From JBEEMU01 sp043778315 (lineage in GTDB: Bacteria > Bacteroidota > Bacteroidia > Chitinophagales > Saprospiraceae), in the NCBI GenBank assembly GCA_043778315.1, contig JAYWGJ010000421.1, forward strand, positions 1 to 12,335: a DNA stretch of 12,335 nt, in the 5' to 3' direction. The first letter of the stretch is position 1, and every line of letters starts with the position of its first letter. Of the stretch, positions 5,214-11,665 are shown one piece after another. The notes beneath the pieces were generated by a model. It was not told the origin of the DNA and did no database searches. It saw nothing but the letters and a program-made list of their open reading frames with translations. A program made the translations under genes and the position numbers.

Positions 5214-6953
5214 ATGTCAAAACTTAATGTTGACCAAAAAACTATAATGTTACTTTTTTCAGATAAAAAGTCTGACTTTCTAATTCCAGATTACCAAAGA
5301 CCATATGCTTGGGATGAAAGTCAGTGCCAAACACTTTGGGACGACATTTTTACTTTTGCTTTTCCCGACAATAATTATCAAAAATTTGAAAAAAATGAAG
5401 AATATTTTTTAGGTTCTATTGTAACTTTTGGAAATGAAAACAACAAAAAGGAAGTTATTGACGGTCAACAACGCTTAACAACTTTAATGTTATTATTGAG
5501 AGCATTTTATGCAAAATTCAATAATATGCAAGATGACAATTCTAAAAGTACTCGGGATAGAATTGCACAATGTTTATGGAAAACAGATGAATTTGGAAAA
5601 GCAGATTTGAACGTATTAAAAATTGATTCAGAAGTTGCAACAGACAATGACAAAGATGAGTTTCTTGATATATTGAAAACAGGAATTGTAAATAAAGAAC
5701 AAAAAAGTAATTACGCAAAAAACTATACTTTTTTTCAACAAAAAATAGATACTTTCCTAAGTGAATATCCTTCATATTTTGCTTACTTACCTGCAAGAAT
5801 ACTTGGCAACTGTATTTTATTGCCTATTGAAGCAGAATCACAAGACACAGCATTAAGAATTTTTTCAACTCTAAACAATAGAGGACTTCCTTTGTCAGAT
5901 GCAGATATTTTTAAAGCACAATTTTACAAACATTACAGTACTAAAAATCAAAAAGATGATTTTATTGAAAAATGGAAAGAACTTGAAGAAAAATCAGGAA
6001 AGATTTTTAAACCATTAAATGGAATTCCAATGGACGAACTTTTTACAAGATATATGTATTTTATTCGTTCGAAACAAGGAATTAAATCGAGTACAACAGA
6101 AGCTCTTCGAAAATTCTATGAAAAAAATAAGTATGCTATATTAAAACAAGATGAAACATTACCCAATCTTAAAATATTAGTAGATTTTTGGAATGATATT
6201 TACACTCAAAATTCAGAAAGATTTTCAAATAAAATTTTAAGAAAATTATTTGTTTTGAATTATGCACCAAATGGAATGTGGACTTATTTTTTATCTGTAT
6301 ATTTTTTGCATAATAAAGACGAAAATTATCAATTAGATGAATTACAGTTAGATAATTTTTTAAATAAAATTATTGCGTTTGTTTGGGCATATTCGTTTAC
6401 AAATCCAGGAGTAAATGCACTTCGTACACCTGTCTATGCTGAAATGATTAATGTTGTTACGAACAAAGACATAAATTTTGACGAACATAAATTTGAAGAA
6501 AACAACTTAAAAATAGCAATTGACAACTTTGAATTTAAAAATGGAAGACCAATTACAAGGTCAATGCTAACTTGGTGGGCATTTATAAATGACAATCAAA
6601 CAACGCCAACTCTTTACACAAATTTTGATATTGAACATATTTTTGCACGAAAAAGGCAAGAAAACGATAAAACTTTAACTAATACCAAAAACCTTGAAGC
6701 ACTTGGAAATAAGGTTTTGCTAGAAGACAAAATTAACATTAGAGCTTCTGATTATAGGTTTATCGATAAAGTTAAATACTACAAAGGGTTTACCAATGAT
6801 AAAGGACAGCAAAAAGAGGGAACAATAATTTCTGAATTAATTAATTTAGCAATGACGAATCAAGACTTTACAGAACAAAATATTATAACAAGAACAGAAA
6901 ATATAACAAATGAATTTATAAACTTTTTAAAACAGAACAACTTAATAAAATAG
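5214..6953 (+). CDS. DUF262/HNH GmrSD-like protein (predicted defence nuclease)
   Basis: A 579-aa protein with both halves of the GmrSD architecture. The N-terminal DUF262 (GmrS, ParB/sulfiredoxin-like NTPase) domain shows PDYQRPYAWDE at 25-35 and DGQQRLTTL at 83-91. The C-terminal DUF1524 (GmrD, HNH) domain shows DIEHIFARK with Glu474-His475, followed by LGNKVLLEDKINIRASD at roughly 498-515. Fused GmrSD enzymes are type IV restriction nucleases that cut phage DNA carrying modified (often glucosylated) cytosines; related DUF262 proteins act in other defence systems. It is the only gene of cassette 1 and probably uses the promoter at 5107. The gene is very AT-rich compared with the recombinase and ssb, consistent with acquisition. 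ATG 5214 is preceded by an A-rich leader. The exact substrate cannot be read from the sequence. Confidence 0.9.
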   Translation: MSKLNVDQKTIMLLFSDKKSDFLIPDYQRPYAWDESQCQTLWDDIFTFAFPDNNYQKFEKNEEYFLGSIVTFGNENNKKEVIDGQQRLTTLMLLLRAFYAKFNNMQDDNSKSTRDRIAQCLWKTDEFGKADLNVLKIDSEVATDNDKDEFLDILKTGIVNKEQKSNYAKNYTFFQQKIDTFLSEYPSYFAYLPARILGNCILLPIEAESQDTALRIFSTLNNRGLPLSDADIFKAQFYKHYSTKNQKDDFIEKWKELEEKSGKIFKPLNGIPMDELFTRYMYFIRSKQGIKSSTTEALRKFYEKNKYAILKQDETLPNLKILVDFWNDIYTQNSERFSNKILRKLFVLNYAPNGMWTYFLSVYFLHNKDENYQLDELQLDNFLNKIIAFVWAYSFTNPGVNALRTPVYAEMINVVTNKDINFDEHKFEENNLKIAIDNFEFKNGRPITRSMLTWWAFINDNQTTPTLYTNFDIEHIFARKRQENDKTLTNTKNLEALGNKVLLEDKINIRASDYRFIDKVKYYKGFTNDKGQQKEGTIISELINLAMTNQDFTEQNIITRTENITNEFINFLKQNNLIK

Positions 6954-6999
6954 AACAAACAAAACCACAGCACACAACAAGGGGTTTTGTGCAAGTGGT

Positions 7000-7026
7000 G
7001 CCGACTGAAGTACAATCGGCTTTTTG
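7000..7026 (+). terminator. Possible terminator inside attC-like site 1
   Basis: GCCGA at 7000-7004 pairs with TCGGC at 7016-7020 and is followed by TTTTTG. It competes with the longer stem 7001-7049. It would end the cassette 1 transcript. Confidence 0.4.
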
Positions 7027-7064
7027 TTCTTTACTGTACTTCAGTTCGGGCTTGACAAGCGTCG

Positions 7065-7094
7065 CTGAACATTGGTAATAAACTTGTACATTTT
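7065..7094 (+). promoter_or_regulatory. Degenerate promoter inside attC-like site 1
   Basis: CTG at 7065-7067, 19 nt, then TACATTTT at 7087-7094 aligns base for base in layout with the better promoter at 8405-8434 (shared AACAT..GTAAT spacer bases). Both boxes deviate from consensus, so activity for the cassette 2 gene is uncertain. Confidence 0.3.
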
Positions 7095-7214
7095 TTTTTC
7101 AATTTAGCAGCGGTTACGGGCAGACGGAATTCTATTTCCCCACCTGCACAAAGCCCTGTTCGTTGTGTGCAAGTGTATGACGACATTTATAAACCACTGA
7201 CAATCTAACAAACT

Positions 7215-8354
7215 ATGTATCTGATAGACAAACAAAAGAACAGAATTGAGGAAATCAAACAAGTAACCTTTTCTGAACTCGGTTTTAAAGAGCGTGGACA
7301 CTTACAAGAATGGTTGGAGGCGAAGCCAGAAGCACTTGGCGAGGACTTTCTTATAATCCAAAAAGAATTTAGTGGTTTCAATGACACAAATGAGCGACTT
7401 GACCTTTTGGCTCTTGATAAAAAAGGAAATGCAGTAATTATTGAAAACAAACTCGATGACACGGGACGAGATGTAACTTGGCAAGCATTAAAATATGCTT
7501 CATATTGCTCAACTTTGACAAAAGAACATATTAGGACAATTTACCAACAATATTTGGACAAGCGAGGACAAGGCGAAGAAGCAACAAACAAATTGAGCGA
7601 ATTTTTCAATAATGCTGAATACGAAGAACTTACGATAAATATTAGCCAATCGCAACGAATAATTTTAGTTGCGGGCAGTTTTAGAAAAGAAGTTACATCG
7701 ACAGTTTTGTGGCTTTTAAATTTTAAAATAAAAATGCAATGTTTCAAGGCTTTACCTTTTGCGTTGGGCGAGCAACTTTTTTTGACAGTCGAACAAATCA
7801 TTCCAACAAAAGATGCAGAAGATTACACAATGAGTATGGTTGACAAAGCACAGGAGGACTTATCGACACAAGAAGAACTTAAAGAAAGGCATCATTTGAG
7901 GTTAGAATTTTGGAGCAAACTTTTGCCAAAAATAAAGGGGAAAGCAACAATTTTTCAAAATTCAAGTCCATCAAAAGACCATTGGCTAAGTTCAGGCGGA
8001 ACAGGAATTTCAGGACTTTCATATAATTTCTTGGTTACAAAATCTTATGTTGGAGTAGAGTTAGCCATTTCAAAAAGCGACACACAAGCCAACAAACAAG
8101 TATTCGACGAATTAAAAAAGTTAGAACCCGAAATTACGAATGACTTTGGCGACACATTATCTTGGGAACGACTTGACAATAAGAAAATGTGTCGAATTGC
8201 GTATTCATTACAAGGCGTAAACCTAAATCATAAAGACGATTGGGATAAAATGATGGAATTTCTCATTGACAATATGATGAAACTTGAAAAATCAATGGGA
8301 GAACCGTTGAAAAAAGTTAAGCGAAGACTTAACGAGAAAGAAGACACGGAGTAA
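7215..8354 (+). CDS. DUF4268 protein with PD-(D/E)XK-like N-terminal domain
   Basis: A 379-aa protein. Residues 20-130 look like a PD-(D/E)XK nuclease fold of the NucS/DUF91 type: Glu32 in HLQEWLE, Asp63 in ERLDLLALD, then the Glu77-Asn-Lys79 motif (VIIENKL) and Gln90 in the next helix (WQALKYASY). The C-terminal part (about 225-345), with LRLEFWSKLLPKIKGK and a later SWERL, resembles DUF4268. Such proteins are common in bacterial accessory regions and are suspected DNA nucleases or defence proteins; activity is unproven. It is the only gene of cassette 2, starting 52 bp after the junction and ending 7 bp before the next attC-like site. ATG 7215 is the first good start. G+C is lower than in the resident genes. 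Confidence 0.75.
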   Translation: MYLIDKQKNRIEEIKQVTFSELGFKERGHLQEWLEAKPEALGEDFLIIQKEFSGFNDTNERLDLLALDKKGNAVIIENKLDDTGRDVTWQALKYASYCSTLTKEHIRTIYQQYLDKRGQGEEATNKLSEFFNNAEYEELTINISQSQRIILVAGSFRKEVTSTVLWLLNFKIKMQCFKALPFALGEQLFLTVEQIIPTKDAEDYTMSMVDKAQEDLSTQEELKERHHLRLEFWSKLLPKIKGKATIFQNSSPSKDHWLSSGGTGISGLSYNFLVTKSYVGVELAISKSDTQANKQVFDELKKLEPEITNDFGDTLSWERLDNKKMCRIAYSLQGVNLNHKDDWDKMMEFLIDNMMKLEKSMGEPLKKVKRRLNEKEDTE

Positions 8355-8360
8355 AACACC

Positions 8361-8560
8361 TGCACACAACATGGGTTTGTGGCAAGTGGGGCGGACGTAA
8401 GTAATTGAACATCAGTAATTTTATTGTATATTTGTTTCGGCTGACGGAAACCTTTTCAACATTGGTAAGTAACTCAACATCAGTAATTTATATCGGCGGA
8501 CGTTCGGGCAGAGGAGTTTCAAATCCCCCACCTGACCACAAGCCCTTTTCGTTAGCTGAT
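8361..8560 (+). other. attC-like site 2 (end of cassette 2)
   Basis: The outer boxes are TGCACACAAC at 8361-8370 and GTTAGCTGAT at 8551-8560. They match only in AAC/GTT, because the right box belongs to cassette 3. The inner arms are nearly perfect: GGGTTTGTGGCAAGTGGGG pairs with CCCCCACCTGACCACAAGCCC with a few extrahelical bases. The interior holds GGCGGACG near each end and two copies of AACATCAGTAATTT (8408 and about 8475). It also contains a good promoter at 8405-8434. Confidence 0.85.
8405..8434 (+). promoter_or_regulatory. Promoter embedded in attC-like site 2
   Basis: TTG at 8405-8407, a 19-nt spacer and TATATTTG at 8427-8434 match the Bacteroidota consensus. It points into cassette 3 and would start transcription near 8441, about 158 nt before that gene. 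A cassette-borne promoter inside the recombination site means the next gene need not depend on Pc. Confidence 0.6.
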
Positions 8561-8598
8561 ATGTTACTTATCGTACTAAAAAATTAAACTATTACTTT

Positions 8599-9591
8599 AT
8601 GAAAAACATTCTCATTCTGTTTCTTTCCTTCTTATTATCCGGAAATACTTTTTCCCAAAGTGCCTCATTGTGGCAAGAGTTGGCACCGCAGGAGCTAAAC
8701 CTTAAAACATTCGAAGCTTTTAAGATTTATTATACTGATCAAAACTCAGGTGGCTTTTGGTTTTACAAATATGATTCTGCACTAAAAAAATCACTCTTAA
8801 AATCCGTTGACAATAAAAACTATGATGTGACGGGGGTCAACAGCAGTGGCGGATTTATTATTACTAATGACTTGGTTTTTAACCTGGCAAAAGCCAAGTA
8901 CGCAGGCGATAAAAATACCATTCAATGGTTTAAGCCAGATGAGAAAGTATATAAAATGATGGGTATTAGTAAAGAAATTTTAGCATACCCTGGAAAGGTT
9001 GTTACAAGTGACACCTGTTTGTATAATTTAGAATCTAATAAAATTTATGTAGTAAATTTTGATGCCAATTTAATGGACAAAAACACAAGGGTGTTAGTGG
9101 ATTTAAATTCACTAAAAATTGATTATATACATTCATTTATTATAAGCAGCAGTGACTTGTTTGTATTTTATAAAGAAAAAGGAAACTATAGTAATAAGAT
9201 TTATACTTACAATATTAAAACAAGTGTACAAAATATTATTGAGACAGCATCTTCATATTCTATCTTGTTTAAATATAAAAATCAACCAGTGCTTATGAAT
9301 AATAAAGGAGAGATACAAACAGTAGGCACTTCGCAAAAAATTTCATTACCCTTTTCTTTAGACAAAAAAGAATTTGTATATAAAGTTTTTCAACAGAAAA
9401 GCAGTTGTATCATACAAACGGGAAAAGGTATTTATATTACGCAGGATGATTTTAATTCATTTAAGAAAATTTCTCTGCCTGCCCAAATAAAAAATATAAC
9501 TGGCGACATCAAAGTACACGAGAGAAATATATATATAAAACAATATGATACTGATATAAGACTAGACAGAATTTTTTATACAGACTTCTAA
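8599..9591 (+). CDS. Secreted protein of unknown function (cassette 3)
   Basis: A 330-aa protein with a clear Sec signal peptide (MKNILILFLSFLLSGNTFS, cleavage before QSASLWQ). The mature part is made of short repeated strand-turn stretches with Gly/Asp/Asn turns (GGFWFYKYDS, GGFIITNDLVFNL, SSSDLFVFYKEKG, GKGIYITQDDFNSF), which suggests a beta-propeller-like all-beta fold; I cannot name a family. There are no catalytic motifs and no C-terminal sorting domain. It is the only gene of cassette 3, starting 47 bp after the junction and ending 6 bp before the R''-type box. It is AT-rich. A secreted cargo protein differs from the nuclease-type cargo of the two cassettes before it. Confidence 0.8.
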   Translation: MKNILILFLSFLLSGNTFSQSASLWQELAPQELNLKTFEAFKIYYTDQNSGGFWFYKYDSALKKSLLKSVDNKNYDVTGVNSSGGFIITNDLVFNLAKAKYAGDKNTIQWFKPDEKVYKMMGISKEILAYPGKVVTSDTCLYNLESNKIYVVNFDANLMDKNTRVLVDLNSLKIDYIHSFIISSSDLFVFYKEKGNYSNKIYTYNIKTSVQNIIETASSYSILFKYKNQPVLMNNKGEIQTVGTSQKISLPFSLDKKEFVYKVFQQKSSCIIQTGKGIYITQDDFNSFKKISLPAQIKNITGDIKVHERNIYIKQYDTDIRLDRIFYTDF

Positions 9592-9597
9592 AAACAC

Positions 9598-9797
9598 ATC
9601 AGCTAACAAAGGGTTTGCTTCTTTGCTGGCTGACGAATATATTCTGATCTTTTGTTCGCTATTCAGCTGCAGCTCCAGCAGACGTAATTCTATTTGGCTT
9701 TTAGTTGTTAACTTCAACTTTAGTTTTTTAATTGGGCTGCGGTTCCGGGCTGGACGTTATAAATTCCAGCACAGCAGCAAGCCCTAATGTTGTGACG
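9598..9797 (+). other. attC-like site 3 (end of cassette 3)
   Basis: The outer boxes are ATCAGCTAAC at 9598-9607 and GTTGTGACG at 9789-9797, matching only in AAC/GTT. The inner arms GGGTTTGCT..TGCTGG and CCAGCA..AGCAAGCCC pair with small internal loops. The interior has the conserved GGTTCCGGGC..GGACGT block before the right arm. A second partial block, AGCAGACGTAATTCTATTTGG near 9671-9691, resembles the right part of site 1, so this site may be a composite of two. Confidence 0.78.
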
Positions 9798-9967
9798 AAA
9801 GTCTCCCTCCGTCGCCTTCCGTCACAACGCGGCGCCGGCTACGCCGTAGTGGTGTGAAGTCCTCCCTACGGTCGTCCTTCGTACAACTACGGCTTGGCGC
9901 AATGCCAAAAATCATTCCTTCACTCCGTTCATAAATAATTCCCCTTCTGCGCCAAGCCGCCGCCGCG
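9790..9967 (+). mobile_element. Gene-less 178-bp cassette (cassette 4)
   Basis: This cassette is almost entirely its own attC-like site: only 30 bp separate its start TTGTGACG (9790-9797) from its matching box CGTCACAA (9820-9827). No plausible gene is present; a minus-strand reading frame here follows from the palindromes. A direct repeat inside it (about 9799-9833 and 9857-9893, by eye near 80% identical) suggests it grew by partial duplication. It is much richer in G+C than the other cassettes. Confidence 0.75.
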
Positions 9968-9975
9968 TTAGCTGC
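9820..9975 (+). other. attC-like site 4 (highly structured, GC-rich)
   Basis: The outer boxes are CGTCACAAC at 9820-9828 and GTTAGCTGC at 9967-9975. The main arms GCGGCGCCGGCT and AGCCGCCGCCGC pair almost completely. Inside are two further perfect stems: GCCGTAGT 9843-9850 with ACTACGGC 9886-9893, and GGCTTGGCGCA 9891-9901 with TGCGCCAAGCC 9948-9958. The second and the outer stem share bases at the right arm, so alternative folds compete. Confidence 0.82.
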
Positions 9976-10017
9976 AACCTTAACCCATACACACAACGAC
10001 ATCGATAATAATTAAAA

Positions 10018-10875
10018 ATGAAAAAAGTAATTTTATTTGGGGCGACAGGAAATCTTGGAAAAGAAATCGCCAAAGAATTAATAACTCAGGGTTACGAATT
10101 GACAGTGGTAGTCAGAGATGAGCAGAAGGCAAAGGTACTCTCTGATATTACATCAAAGTATATTGTAGCAGACGTTTGTAACAAAGCAACGCTTGAAAAC
10201 ATTTTGGACAAGCAAGACATCATTGTTTCTGCATTAGGCAAAAGCGTTTCTCCTAACGACAAAAGTAAGCCTACATTTAAACAGGTTGACTTTGATGCAA
10301 ATAAAAACATACTTGACGAAGCACATAAGGCAGGCATAAAAAAATTCATCTACGTTTCTGCATTTCACTCAGAAAAATATTTACACTTAGAATATTTTAA
10401 AGTGCATCACGAGTTTTCAGAGCTACTTAAAAAATCGGGAATTGATTACTCAATAATTAAACCACCAGCAATTTTTAGTGCATTTATTGATATGATGGAA
10501 ATGGCTGAAAAAGGACAATTAGTTAACATTGGACAGGGAGATAAAAAGACAAATCCAATTTATGAGGGTGATTTAGCGAAAATAACAGTTAATACTATCG
10601 ATAAAAAAAACAGTATTTCAGAAGTTGGTGGTAAAACAATTTATACAAGAAAGCAACTAAATGAAATTGTTCAAAATGAAATTGATAATCATAAAAAATT
10701 AAAGACAATTCCACTTGTACTATTTAAAATTTTATTGCCAATAATTAAACTATTTAGTAAAAATACATTTGACAAGTTTGCATTTTTTATAGAAGTAATG
10801 CAACACGACACAATCGCACCACAACTTGGGATAATGACTTTTGAAGACTATGTGAAACTCAAGAAAAAAGGGTAG
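10018..10875 (+). CDS. NAD(P)-binding NmrA/SDR-like oxidoreductase (cassette 5)
   Basis: A 285-aa atypical short-chain dehydrogenase/reductase. The Rossmann cofactor motif GATGNLG is at residues 8-14, followed by VVVRDEQKAK, whose Arg suggests possible NADP(H) use. Further on are DIIVSALGKSV, KKFIYVSAFHS (strand 5 region) and YFKVHHEFSELLKKSGIDYSIIKPPAIF, the typical NmrA-like segment holding a Tyr-x-x-x-Lys-like pair. The C-terminal part GGKTIYTRKQLNEI is the usual substrate-side region. It would be a soluble cytoplasmic enzyme; the substrate cannot be told from sequence. It is the only gene of cassette 5, starting 50 bp after the junction and ending 14 bp before the attC-like box. It is AT-rich compared with resident genes. 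Confidence 0.85.
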   Translation: MKKVILFGATGNLGKEIAKELITQGYELTVVVRDEQKAKVLSDITSKYIVADVCNKATLENILDKQDIIVSALGKSVSPNDKSKPTFKQVDFDANKNILDEAHKAGIKKFIYVSAFHSEKYLHLEYFKVHHEFSELLKKSGIDYSIIKPPAIFSAFIDMMEMAEKGQLVNIGQGDKKTNPIYEGDLAKITVNTIDKKNSISEVGGKTIYTRKQLNEIVQNEIDNHKKLKTIPLVLFKILLPIIKLFSKNTFDKFAFFIEVMQHDTIAPQLGIMTFEDYVKLKKKG

Positions 10876-10888
10876 AAACAGAAAGGCA

Positions 10889-11025
10889 GCAGCTAACAGG
10901 AGTTTTGCAAAAGTGGGGCATTTGTACTAAATTTGAATATTAAAATTCTATTGAAAAATTTGTACTATATTTAAACATTAGTGTTTCTAATATCCAACCT
11001 GCCACCAAGCCGCCTCGTTGTGACC
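10889..11025 (+). other. attC-like site 5 (end of array, partly degenerate)
   Basis: The outer boxes are GCAGCTAAC at 10889-10897 and GTTGTGACC at 11017-11025. The inner arms pair less well than in the other sites (GTGGGGCA against TGCCACC, plus scattered pairs). The interior has a direct repeat ATTTGTACTA with ATTT..A following (about 10919 and 10959). It lacks the GGTTNCGGGC block of sites 1 and 3, so it may be decaying or of another subtype. Confidence 0.65.
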
Positions 11026-11033
11026 CAGGTCAC
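11020..11033. repeat. Short palindrome at the array end
   Basis: GTGACC-CA-GGTCAC directly overlaps the last GTTGTGACC box. The right arm GGTCAC equals most of the box that a cassette starting TTGTGACC would need (GGTCACAAC), so this may be the remnant of a collapsed cassette. Confidence 0.5.
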
Positions 11034-11228
11034 CCATACAAAATGCTCTACTTCTCCAATCCTTCATAAGATTTAATTGCTAAGCTACATCCTATTTTTA
11101 ATAAAAAATTGCATTTATGAGTTGAATGCGGGTATTTTAGTAGGAGTCTATATTTTAAGTTAAGGAAAGGAAAGTATCCAAAATAAGTTACTATATTCTC
11201 ACTTGTCTTTCGCACCAAAACTGCGTTA

Positions 11229-11389
11229 GATTTGCTTCGCCAGTTCGCTTCGCTTGGATTCGTTACGATGCACAGCAGCACTTCGTGCGTTCACTTCGTA
11301 AATGCGATTTAATATCGCTTTTACTTATTCAGCCTCAAATCTGCCTTGTTTTGACTCAGCACGAGCAACGCGAACTGGCGAAGCAAATC
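11229..11389. repeat. Foldback element with 26-bp arms
   Basis: GATTTGCTTCGCCAGTTCGC with six further bases at 11229-11254 is matched by the reverse complement of 11364-11389 (24 of 26 bases). The right arm is part of the dispersed repeat 11332-11428. The surrounding region 11034-11665 has no convincing gene; a 77-codon minus-strand frame at 11048-11281 partly reads through this repeat. Confidence 0.75.
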
Positions 11390-11428
11390 CTGCGTGACAA
11401 TATTCAGTACCTTATTTTCTCTTCATTC
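11332..11428 (-). repeat. Dispersed repeat, copy 2
   Basis: The reverse complement matches 251-346, from GAATGAAGAG (11428 downward) to GAGGC (11336-11332). It directly abuts the MITE copy starting at 11431. The two copies face each other across 11 kb, so recombination between them could invert the whole region, including the cassette array. Confidence 0.85.
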
Positions 11429-11430
11429 CT

Positions 11431-11568
11431 GGGCGTGATTATCGGGAACGAACAAAAATAAATTAAAACTTAGCTGCTACCCTCCTACTACAGAGACCGG
11501 AGGAGGCTTGCGAAGGTTTAATCTATTTCTTGAATGTAGATAAATAATCACGCCTAATTTATTTCAGC
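11431..11568 (-). mobile_element. MITE-like element, copy 2
   Basis: In reverse complement it begins GCTGAAATAAATTAGGCGTG, continues ATTATTTATCTACATT, and ends GTTCGTTCCCGATAATCACGCC. This matches both ends of the element in the recombinase gene. The outer end on the 11431 side lacks the CTGAAATAAATTA part, apparently lost at the junction with the dispersed repeat. The centre differs and has its own palindrome (CCCTCCTACTAC against the GGAGGAGG region). Non-coding. Confidence 0.8.
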
Positions 11569-11590
11569 TACTTAGCAATGAAAAAATGCT

Positions 11591-11598
11591 TACTTTTG
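11591..11598 (+). promoter_or_regulatory. Possible -7 box for the gene at 11666
   Basis: TACTTTTG fits TAnnTTTG, 68 bp before the start codon and just after the MITE end. No clear -33 box is seen, although the expected position falls at the element's edge (about 11566-11570). Confidence 0.35.
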
Positions 11599-11665
11599 TG
11601 TAAATTATTTAGTTCTGTAGTTTAAAACCTACGGTAATTCACAATTTCAATAGCTGGAATAATTT

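Larger units (their letters stand above)
6969..7170 (+). other. attC-like site 1 (end of cassette 1)
   Basis: The outer boxes are AGCACACAAC at 6969-6978 and GTTGTGTGC at 7162-7170. Inner arms GGGGTTTTGTGCAAGTGG and CCCACCTGCACAAAGCCC pair over most of their length, with unpaired bases as in attC stems. The 3' side of the interior carries GGTTACGGGCAGACGGAATT, similar to attC-like sites 2 and 3. The loop region contains a second stem, CCGACTGAAGTAC with GTACTTCAGTTCGG (7001-7049). At 202 bp it exceeds the usual attC range of about 57-141 bp. Confidence 0.82.
5149..11017 (+). mobile_element. Integron-like array of five gene cassettes
   Basis: Cassette limits taken at G^TT are C1 5149-7162, C2 7163-8551, C3 8552-9789, C4 9790-9967 and C5 9968-11017. 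Each begins with TT plus six or seven bases that are exactly complementary to the box at the 5' end of its own attC-like site: TTGTGTGCT/AGCACACAA, TTGTGTGCA/TGCACACAA, TTAGCTGAT/ATCAGCTAA, TTGTGACG/CGTCACAA, TTAGCTGC/GCAGCTAA. Each coding cassette has one gene, in the same direction, ending 6-16 bp before the site. This is the hallmark of cassettes that circularise and reinsert at a G^TT crossover. The long sites and non-GTTRRRY cores set it apart from classical integrons. Cargo genes are more AT-rich than the resident genes. Confidence 0.85.

Noticed and set aside
8405..8587. 60-codon plus-strand frame
   Set aside because: It falls in the attC-like site 2 and spans the cassette junction; its content follows the palindrome and promoter, not a protein.
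9784..10002. 72-codon minus-strand frame
   Set aside because: It reads through the stems of cassette 4 and spans two cassette junctions, so it would be broken by any recombination.
11048..11281. 77-codon minus-strand frame
   Set aside because: It partly reads the foldback arm, shows no signal peptide or known motif, and has no upstream start signal; possible decayed gene piece, but unsupported.
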